Both the position numbers and the translations under genes were made by a program. A stretch of 64,000 nt of DNA. It comes from Sphingomonas donggukensis. Lineage in GTDB: Bacteria > Pseudomonadota > Alphaproteobacteria > Sphingomonadales > Sphingomonadaceae. The DNA lies in the NCBI RefSeq assembly GCF_023674425.1, contig NZ_CP098401.1, forward strand, positions 682,001 to 746,000, written 5' to 3'. The notes under the pieces were generated by a model. It was not told where the DNA came from, did not search any database, and worked only from the letters and a program-made list of their open reading frames with translations. Each line of letters starts with the position of its first letter. The stretch's first letter is position 1. Below are positions 17,917-24,353 of this stretch, in pieces.

Positions 17917-18231
17917 TTACTTCTTGGCAGCCGGGGTCCGCTTGGCGGGCGCACGCTTCGCCGGCGCGCGGCGCGGCTTCGGCGTGGTGCTGCCGAGCTT
18001 GCTGGCGCCGTAGGCTGCACCGGCAATTGCCGCGGCGATACCGGCGGCGATGGCGGCGGCGGTCTTCGGATTCTGCTTCACCGCCTCGACCGCGGTTTCA
18101 TAGGCGCTGGTGAGCGTCTTCTGCGCCTCGGCGACCATCTCGTCGCGGTCGTCGGCGGTCGTGCCGGTCAGCTTGTCGAGCGTGCTTGGCTCGGCGGTCA
18201 GCGTGTCGGTGGTCGTGTTGTAATCGGCCAT
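17917..18231 (-). CDS. Small membrane-anchored protein with basic AKR-repeat tail (DUF883/YqjD-like layout)
   Basis: A 104-residue protein: an acidic helical N-terminus (DRDEMVAEAQKTLTSAYET), an Ala/Gly-rich hydrophobic helix (TAAAIAAGIAAAIAGAAYGA), and a basic C-terminal tail made of APAKR-type repeats ending in AAKK. The helix plus membrane segment resembles ElaB/YqjD/DUF883 proteins, which anchor to the inner membrane and bind ribosomes in stationary phase; the match is from general layout, not from a clear signature. The start has GGGAG upstream. It shares its basic-repeat composition with the gene at 15755, with the order of segments reversed. Confidence 0.72.
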   Translation of the reverse strand: MADYNTTTDTLTAEPSTLDKLTGTTADDRDEMVAEAQKTLTSAYETAVEAVKQNPKTAAAIAAGIAAAIAGAAYGASKLGSTTPKPRRAPAKRAPAKRTPAAKK

Positions 18232-18315
18232 GATCGGAAACTCCCTTTCGAAACAGTCGGGCGTCCAACCAACGGCAGCGTAACGAAGTTCCGTCGCCAC
18301 GCCACGCCACGCGGT

Positions 18316-18349
18316 ACCGGTCGGGGCTGGCGAACCCACCCCGACCGGT
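18316..18349 (-). terminator. Strong hairpin after the peroxiredoxin gene
   Basis: ACCGGTCGGGG and CCCCGACCGGT form a perfect 11-pair stem with a 12-base loop, five bases beyond the stop codon of the minus-strand peroxiredoxin gene. No T tract follows, so termination might need Rho, or the hairpin may only protect the 3' end. Confidence 0.55.
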
Positions 18350-18354
18350 TCGGA

Positions 18355-18837
18355 TCACATCTGCTCGAGCATGTGCTCGGCGGAGCTCACCTTGAATTCG
18401 CCGGGTGCCTCGACGTTCAGCTGCTCGACGACGCCGTCGTTCACCAGCATCGAGTACCGCTGGCCGCGGGTACCCATGCCGAACTTCGACCCGTCCATCG
18501 TCAGGCCGGTCGCCTTGGCGAAGTCGCCATTGCCGTCGGCCAGCATCGTCACCGCGTCGCCGGCGTTATTATGGTCGCGCCACGCGCCAAGCACGAACGC
18601 ATCGTTGACCGCGGTGCAGGCGATCTCGTCCACGCCCTTGGCCTTCAGGTCCGCCGCCTTGTCGAGGAAGCCGGGCAGGTGCTTGGCCGAGCACGTCGGC
18701 GTGAAGGCGCCGGGGACCGAGAACAGCGCGACGCGGCGGCCGGCGAAGAAATCGTCCGAGCTTACGCCCTCCGGGCCATCGGCGGTCGCCTTGGCGAAGC
18801 CGACGCTGGGGATACGGTCGCCAACCTTGATCGTCAT
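18355..18837 (-). CDS. Peroxiredoxin, Prx5/AHPC-TSA type
   Basis: A 160-residue thiol peroxidase of the Prx5 group, which reduces H2O2 and organic peroxides with thioredoxin or glutathione. The peroxidatic Cys49 sits in the signature VPGAFTPTCSAKHLPGF, and the conserved Arg is in GTRGQRYSMLV. Start ATG 18837 follows CAGGAGCATTTCA on the minus strand. A frame much further upstream is a shadow. It is divergent from yqgE with a gap of about 117 bases. Confidence 0.93.
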   Translation of the reverse strand: MTIKVGDRIPSVGFAKATADGPEGVSSDDFFAGRRVALFSVPGAFTPTCSAKHLPGFLDKAADLKAKGVDEIACTAVNDAFVLGAWRDHNNAGDAVTMLADGNGDFAKATGLTMDGSKFGMGTRGQRYSMLVNDGVVEQLNVEAPGEFKVSSAEHMLEQM

Positions 18838-18954
18838 TGAAATGCTCCTGATTGTCCCGGCACGGGTGGCGCGGCGGGTTCGCGCTCCATCTGGACGGCG
18901 CAGCAGAATTTTCAAGCGGTGGCGACGCGCTCGCGATCGACTATGGTGCCGGTC

Positions 18955-19515
18955 ATGGAGACCACGCGCTTTCTGACCGGCCAGTTCCTGCTGGCGATGC
19001 CCGGCATCGGCGATCCGCGGTTCGAACGATCGGTGATCGCGATGTGCAGCCATGACGAGGACGGGGCGCTGGGCATCGGCGTCGGCCACCTGCTCGAATC
19101 GATCAGCTTCCACGACGTGCTGAAACAGCTCGACATCGACCCCGGCGCCGCCCCCGACGTGCCGATGCATTACGGCGGTCCGGTCGAGCCGCGACGTGGC
19201 TTTGTGTTGCATTCGCGCGATTGGGGCGGGGGTGACACGATCGACGTCGCCGGGCGCTGGTCGCTGTCGGGAACGCATGATGTGCTGAAGGCGATCGCGG
19301 CGGGCACGGGGCCGACGGCGTGGCTGCCGGCGCTGGGCTACGCCGGCTGGGGTGCCGGGCAGCTGGACGAGGAGATGACGCGTCACGGCTGGTTCACGCT
19401 GCCCGGCGACGACGCGCTGCTGTTCGAAACCGAGGCCGAGCATCGCTGGGAAGCGGGGTTCGCCGGCGCCGGCATCGACCCGCGGTTGCTGGCGACGACG
19501 ACCGGCAACGCCTGA
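18955..19515 (+). CDS. yqgE: YqgE/AlgH family protein
   Basis: A 186-residue DUF179 protein. The signature segments are the N-terminal FLTGQFLLAMPGIGDPRFERSV, then HYGGPVEPRRGFVLHS, and the C-terminal GYAGWGAGQLDEEM. The biochemical role of the family is not settled; it is widely conserved in Proteobacteria. I start at ATG 18955 (METTRFLTG), because the conserved region begins almost at once; an upstream start at 18919 adds 12 non-conserved residues. It is followed in the same direction by two DUF4139-type genes. Confidence 0.92.
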   Translation: METTRFLTGQFLLAMPGIGDPRFERSVIAMCSHDEDGALGIGVGHLLESISFHDVLKQLDIDPGAAPDVPMHYGGPVEPRRGFVLHSRDWGGGDTIDVAGRWSLSGTHDVLKAIAAGTGPTAWLPALGYAGWGAGQLDEEMTRHGWFTLPGDDALLFETEAEHRWEAGFAGAGIDPRLLATTTGNA

Positions 19516-19585
19516 CGCCGCGCCCGTTGCGGTTCGGCGCGGCGTGCGCCATGCTCCGGTCGAAAATCGGGGAGGACCGCGCGCT

Positions 19586-21004
19586 ATGATCCGGAATTCG
19601 TTGACAGCTTGCCTGCTGATGCTGCCGGGCGCGGCGCTTGCCCAGGTGGCTGCGCCGGGCGCCGGGTCGGCGCAGGGCGACCTGTCGGTCACCATCTACA
19701 CCAACGACGTCGCGCTGGTGCAGGACATTCGCCAGCTGACCCTGCCCGCCGGAACCTCGCGCCAGTCGTTCCCCGATGTCAGCGCGCAGATTCGCCCCGA
19801 GACGGTATCACTCGACGCCGGCGGCAGCGCGATCGTCGAGCAGAATTTCGACTACGACCTGCTGAGCCCCACCAGTCTGATGCAGAATGCGGTCGGCGAG
19901 ACGATCACGCTGGTGCGTACCAATCCCGCGACCGGAGCGGAAACGCGTGAGCGGGCGAAGATCTTGGCGGTCAACGGCGGTGTCGTGATGCAGATCGGCG
20001 ACCGGATCGAGGTGCTGCGCGACGACGGCCTGCCGGTGCGCGCTGTCTTCGACAAGATACCCCCGAACCTGCGCGCCAGCCCGACGCTGTCGGTGACGCT
20101 CGCGAGCGAGCGCGCGGGCGCCCGTCCCGCCACGCTGTCGTACCTGACTCGCGGGCTCGGGTGGCAGGCGGATTATGTCGCGCTGTTCGACGAGAAGAGC
20201 GGGGTCATCGACGTGCAGGGGTGGGTGACGCTGCGCAACACGACGGGTACCACCTTCAATGCCGCGCGGACGCTTCTGGTGGCAGGCGAGGTCGCGTCGG
20301 TCGATCAGGAAAACCAGTACAACTCCTATCCGCCGCGGCGCCGGGTTTCGCGTCCCTTGCGTCAGGGGGGGACGGAAACGTCGGGCCGCGAGCAGCTCGG
20401 CGACTTCTACATCTACCCCCTCGCCGAGCGCACGACGATCGCGGACAAGCAGACCAAGCAGGTCAGCTTTCTGGACGTGAAGGGCGCGGCGGCGAGTTCG
20501 GGGTATGAATTCGTCAACCCGTGGCTCAACAGCGCGAAGGAGCCGGTGAGCGCGGGCTCGATGCTGCGCTTTGCGAACTCCCGCGCGGGTGGCCTGGGCG
20601 ATGCCCTGCCGGCGGGAACCGTCCGCGTCTATGTCCGCGACCAGCGCGGCCAGCCGCAATTCACCGGCGAGAATGCGATCGAGCACACGCCGCAGGGGTC
20701 GCGGATCTCGCTGCGCACCGGCGACGCCTTCGACGTCAAGGTGCTGCCGGTGGTCGAGACGCGGACGAGCCTCGGCGGCAACCGCTGGCGCACGGCGATG
20801 CGCTACACGCTGACCAACGCGCGCAACCGCGCGGTGACGGTCGATCTGGTCCAGTCGGGGCTCGACTGGACATGGGTCGACAATCGCATCGTGTCCGAAA
20901 GCCAGAAGAGCGAGCGCCGCGATTCGAATACCGCGGTGTGGCATGTCGCGGTGCCCGCCAACGGCACGGCGACGGTGACCGCGACGTTCGACACGCGGTT
21001 CTGA
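19586..21004 (+). CDS. Secreted DUF4139-like protein, first of tandem pair
   Basis: A 472-residue protein with a signal peptide (cleavage after AALAQ, about residue 20). The body is beta-rich: an N-terminal unit DLSVTIYTNDVALVQDIRQL, a middle unit LSYLTRGLGWQADYVALFDE, and a C-terminal unit ending in VAVPANGTATVTATFDTRF. This pattern, with strand, SYLT-G-W-x-A-D-Y and a C-terminal beta sandwich, fits DUF4139, the domain also seen in MuiA-like proteins. No enzyme residues are evident. GGGGAGGA lies upstream of ATG 19586. The stop overlaps the start of the paralogous gene that follows (TGATG). Confidence 0.78.
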   Translation: MIRNSLTACLLMLPGAALAQVAAPGAGSAQGDLSVTIYTNDVALVQDIRQLTLPAGTSRQSFPDVSAQIRPETVSLDAGGSAIVEQNFDYDLLSPTSLMQNAVGETITLVRTNPATGAETRERAKILAVNGGVVMQIGDRIEVLRDDGLPVRAVFDKIPPNLRASPTLSVTLASERAGARPATLSYLTRGLGWQADYVALFDEKSGVIDVQGWVTLRNTTGTTFNAARTLLVAGEVASVDQENQYNSYPPRRRVSRPLRQGGTETSGREQLGDFYIYPLAERTTIADKQTKQVSFLDVKGAAASSGYEFVNPWLNSAKEPVSAGSMLRFANSRAGGLGDALPAGTVRVYVRDQRGQPQFTGENAIEHTPQGSRISLRTGDAFDVKVLPVVETRTSLGGNRWRTAMRYTLTNARNRAVTVDLVQSGLDWTWVDNRIVSESQKSERRDSNTAVWHVAVPANGTATVTATFDTRF

Positions 21005-22533
21005 TGCGGCGCGGGCTCGCGCTGGCCGTGGTGCTGGCGACACCGCAGGCGGCGGGTGCGCAGGATGCACCGCCGCCCGCGATCGCAGCTTCGGCCCCGA
21101 CCAACATCGCGGTCACCATCTATCGCAACCCCTATCGCCGCGCGGGGCAGGCGATGGACCTGCAATATCTGCAAGGCTTCGCGCTAGTCACCGAAACCCG
21201 TACGGTGCGCCTGCCCGCGGGGGTATCGACCGTGCGGTTCGAGGGCGTGACCGAGGGGATCATCCCGGTCAGCGCGGTCATCAGCGGCCTCCCCGGCGGG
21301 ACGATCGAAAAGAACCGCGACGCGCGCCTGCTGTCGCCAGCGGCGCTGGTCGACGGCACGCTCGGGCGGCACGTCACCCTGCGCCGCACCAACCGCGCGA
21401 CCGGCGCGGTGCGGGAGGAGGATGCGGTCATCGTCGCCGGTCCGGCACAGGGGGTGATCCTGCGCACCGCGGCAGGGATCGAGGCGCTGCGCTGCTCCGG
21501 CCTGCCCGAGACGCCGGTCTATGCCGGCATCCCCGCCGGGCTGTCGGCGAAACCGGTGCTGAGCGTCGTCACCCGCAGCCCGCGCGCGACCACCGCCCGC
21601 GTCACCCTGTCGTACCTGACCAGCGATTTCGACTGGGCGGCCAGCTATGTCGCCGACATCGCGCCCGATGGCCGTACGCTCGATCTGTTCGCGTGGATGA
21701 CGCTGGCCAACGGCAATGCGCAGACGCTGGCCAATGCCGAGGTCAGCGCGGTCGCGGGGCGGCTGGAGCGGCGGTTCGTGCAGACCTATCGCGCCGCCAC
21801 CGCGCCGCTCAGCCTGCAATGCTTTCCGCTGGGCACGACGACGTCCGACCTGCCCGACGAGAGCTTCGAAAGCGCCGAGGATATCGTCGTGACCGGCAGC
21901 CGCCTGCGCTACGAGGGCGCACCGCCCCCGCCGCCGCCGGCGATGATGGCCGCACCGCCGCCGCCGCCGCCACCGCCCGAAGACTTGGGCGACCTGAAAC
22001 TCTACCGCGTGCCAATGCGGGTCTCGGTGGCGGCCAATCAGCAGAAGCAGGTCGCGCTGCTGCGTCAGTCTGGCGTGCCGTACGAGCGGGTGTATCGCAC
22101 GCAGGTCGCGCCATCGAACTTCGCCGCGCGCCCGGTTCCGATCGAACTGCGGATGCGCAACGAAGCGGCCCGCGGCCTCGGCATCGCGCTGCCCGCGGGC
22201 ACGTCCGCTATCTACCAGCGTCGCGGTGGCGAGCGGCTGGTGGTCGGGCTGGGGACGGTCGGTGACACCGCAGCGGGGCAGAAGTTCAACCTTGGCGCCG
22301 GGACGAGCAGTCAAGTCATGGTGTCGCAGGCGGCAGACGCGAACGCACGGGCGACGGTTACGCTGACCAATGCAAATGCATCTCCGGTGAAAGTCGAGGT
22401 GCGGGTCGGGCAGGCAGGGGCGACCAACCTCAAGGATTTTTCCAGCGCGGTGGAACGGGTCGATGGGGTCTGGACCTGGATGGCGACCGTGCCGGCGAAC
22501 GGGGAAGTGACGCTGGCGTATTCCTATTCGTAA
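21004..22533 (+). CDS. Secreted DUF4139-like protein, second of tandem pair, with VTGSR and polyproline insert
   Basis: A 509-residue paralog of the preceding protein: shared VTIY, LLSPAALVDG, LRRTNRATGA and LSYLTSDFDWAASYVADI elements. The signal peptide ends near AGAQD. Residues 292-300 read EDIVVTGSR, a string otherwise typical of the plug region of TonB-dependent receptors. It is followed by two runs of prolines (21922-21978) before the second half begins. The C-terminus WTWMATVPANGEVTLAYSYS matches the end of the first protein. Start ATG 21004 overlaps the stop of the first gene. The pair probably work together in the periplasm or outer membrane; the function is unknown. Confidence 0.78.
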   Translation: MRRGLALAVVLATPQAAGAQDAPPPAIAASAPTNIAVTIYRNPYRRAGQAMDLQYLQGFALVTETRTVRLPAGVSTVRFEGVTEGIIPVSAVISGLPGGTIEKNRDARLLSPAALVDGTLGRHVTLRRTNRATGAVREEDAVIVAGPAQGVILRTAAGIEALRCSGLPETPVYAGIPAGLSAKPVLSVVTRSPRATTARVTLSYLTSDFDWAASYVADIAPDGRTLDLFAWMTLANGNAQTLANAEVSAVAGRLERRFVQTYRAATAPLSLQCFPLGTTTSDLPDESFESAEDIVVTGSRLRYEGAPPPPPPAMMAAPPPPPPPPEDLGDLKLYRVPMRVSVAANQQKQVALLRQSGVPYERVYRTQVAPSNFAARPVPIELRMRNEAARGLGIALPAGTSAIYQRRGGERLVVGLGTVGDTAAGQKFNLGAGTSSQVMVSQAADANARATVTLTNANASPVKVEVRVGQAGATNLKDFSSAVERVDGVWTWMATVPANGEVTLAYSYS

Positions 22534-22737
22534 GGAGCGGTCGGCACGGAAGTGAATTCCGTGCTCGTCGGTCGGCGCTTTGGCGCCGCCGGCCGGTCGC
22601 GCTTGCAACACTTCGCTTTGCTCGTGTTGGCGGCTTCGCCTCTCGCGCGACATATAAAGATATCTTTATATTTGATCTGGCGCAGATCAGGCGCTAAGGC
22701 GCCGCGCATCCAATCCAGATTTTCGGAGAATTTTGCC
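22534..22737 (+). promoter_or_regulatory. ahcY leader with 20-bp operator palindrome and stem-loops
   Basis: The 204-base gap holds a hairpin CACGGAA/TTCCGTG (22545-22563), a GGCGC/GCGCC hairpin (22574-22587), a perfect 20-bp AT-rich palindrome ATATAAAGATATCTTTATAT (22652-22671), GATCTG/CAGATC with a 3-base loop (22674-22688) and a second GGCGC/GCGCC hairpin (22690-22703). The palindrome looks like a repressor operator. By position it suits an ArsR-type SahR regulator of S-adenosylhomocysteine recycling, but I cannot confirm the consensus. Confidence 0.65.
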
Positions 22738-24159
22738 GTGGCCACCGCACCCGCCATCGAGAAGACCGACTATGTCGTCGCCGACATCAGCCTCGCCGAA
22801 TTCGGCCGTCGCGAGATCGAGATCGCCGAGACCGAGATGCCCGGCCTGATGGCGCTGCGCGAGGAATTCGGCGCATCGCAGCCGCTGAAGGGCGCGCGGA
22901 TCACCGGGTCGCTGCACATGACGATCCAGACCGCGGTGCTGATCGAGACGCTGACCGCATTGGGCGCCGACGTCCGCTGGGCGACCTGCAACATCTTCTC
23001 GACCCAGGACCACGCCGCAGCCGCCATCGCCGCGACCGGCGTGCCGGTGTTCGCGGTGAAGGGTGAGAGCCTGGCCGAATATTGGGATTACGTCGGCGAC
23101 ATCTTCAACTGGGGCGCCGATGGTGATGGCACGACCGCCAACATCATCCTGGACGACGGCGGCGACGCCACCATGTTCGCACTGTGGGGCGCCAAGCTCG
23201 AGGCCGGCGCGACGCTCGGCGAGCCGGAGAACGACGAGGAAGTCGAGTTCCAGCGCGCGCTGAAGGCGTTCGTGGCCAAGTACCCCGGCTACCTGACCGA
23301 GACCGTCAAGAACCTGAAGGGCGTGTCGGAAGAGACGACCACCGGTGTCCACCGCCTGTACGAGATCGCGAAGAAGGGCGAGCTGCCGTTCCCGGCGATC
23401 AACGTCAACGACAGCGTCACCAAGTCGAAGTTCGACAACCTCTACGGCTGCAAGGAATCGCTGGTCGACGCGATCCGTCGCGCGACCGACGTGATGCTGG
23501 CCGGCAAGGTCGCCTGCGTCGCCGGCTTCGGTGACGTCGGCAAGGGTTCGGCCCAGTCGCTCCGCAACGGCGGCGCCCGCGTCCTGGTGACCGAAGTCGA
23601 TCCGATCTGCGCATTGCAGGCCGCGATGGAGGGCTTCGAGGTCGTGACGATGGAAGAGGCCGTGGAGCGCGCTGACATCTTCTGCACCGCGACCGGCAAC
23701 GCCGATGTCATCACCGCCGATCACATGAAGGCGATGAAGCCGATGTCGATCGTTTGCAACATCGGCCACTTCGACAGCGAGATTCAGATCGCCGCGCTGT
23801 CGAACTACGATTGGACCGAGGTGAAGCCGGGCACCGACCTGGTGAAGTTCCCCGACGGCAAGCAGATCATCATCCTCGCCAAGGGGCGTCTGGTGAACCT
23901 GGGCTGCGCGACCGGCCACCCGTCGTTCGTGATGTCGTCGTCGTTCACCAACCAGACGCTCGCCCAGATCGAACTGTGGACCGCGGGCGAGAAGTACCAG
24001 AACCAGGTCTATGTCCTGCCGAAGCACCTCGACGAAAAGGTCGCCGCGCTGCACCTCGAAAAGCTCGGCGTAAAGCTCAGCAAGCTGACCCCGAAGCAGG
24101 CCGGCTACATCGGCGTGCCGGTCGAGGGCCCGTTCAAGCCGGATCATTATCGCTACTGA
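22738..24159 (+). CDS. ahcY: Adenosylhomocysteinase
   Basis: A 473-residue enzyme that converts S-adenosylhomocysteine to homocysteine plus adenosine, completing the methyl cycle. It has the substrate-domain segments [16 protein letters not shown] and [16 protein letters not shown], the NAD-binding [14 protein letters not shown], and the C-terminal [31 protein letters not shown], which supplies the Lys and Tyr to NAD. Start GTG 22738 follows CGGAGAATTTT. The frame is open to 22552 but that is the leader. A strong terminator follows. The adenosine product links it to the purine salvage genes at 43-45 kb. Confidence 0.97.
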   Translation: MATAPAIEKTDYVVADISLAEFGRREIEIAETEMPGLMALREEFGASQPLKGARITGSLHMTIQTAVLIETLTALGADVRWATCNIFSTQDHAAAAIAATGVPVFAVKGESLAEYWDYVGDIFNWGADGDGTTANIILDDGGDATMFALWGAKLEAGATLGEPENDEEVEFQRALKAFVAKYPGYLTETVKNLKGVSEETTTGVHRLYEIAKKGELPFPAINVNDSVTKSKFDNLYGCKESLVDAIRRATDVMLAGKVACVAGFGDVGKGSAQSLRNGGARVLVTEVDPICALQAAMEGFEVVTMEEAVERADIFCTATGNADVITADHMKAMKPMSIVCNIGHFDSEIQIAALSNYDWTEVKPGTDLVKFPDGKQIIILAKGRLVNLGCATGHPSFVMSSSFTNQTLAQIELWTAGEKYQNQVYVLPKHLDEKVAALHLEKLGVKLSKLTPKQAGYIGVPVEGPFKPDHYRY

Positions 24160-24193
24160 TCCGACCGGTCGCCGAGCGGCGAACGGATGAAAC

Positions 24194-24234
24194 ACGGCGG
24201 GGCGCGACGCAGGTCGCCGCTCCGCCGTTTTTTT
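24194..24234 (+). terminator. Intrinsic terminator of ahcY
   Basis: ACGGCGG (24194-24200) pairs with CCGCCGT (24222-24228), with GGCG/CGCC extending the stem inside, followed by an unbroken run of T up to 24234. This is a typical Rho-independent terminator and separates ahcY from the divL run. Confidence 0.88.
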
Positions 24235-24353
24235 ATGGCCCGCCGCCGCCGCGGCGCTTCCCGTGGGTCGGGGAAATCGCCTAGAGACCGGACGGTGAGC
24301 GGCGCCCATTCCTTCCCGGTCCCCGGTTCGACGATGTTGCACGCGGTGCGCGC

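Noticed and set aside
22534..22737. SAH riboswitch in front of ahcY
   Set aside because: The leader has hairpins but I could not match the known SAH-riboswitch core. A protein operator (the 20-bp palindrome) explains the main signal better.
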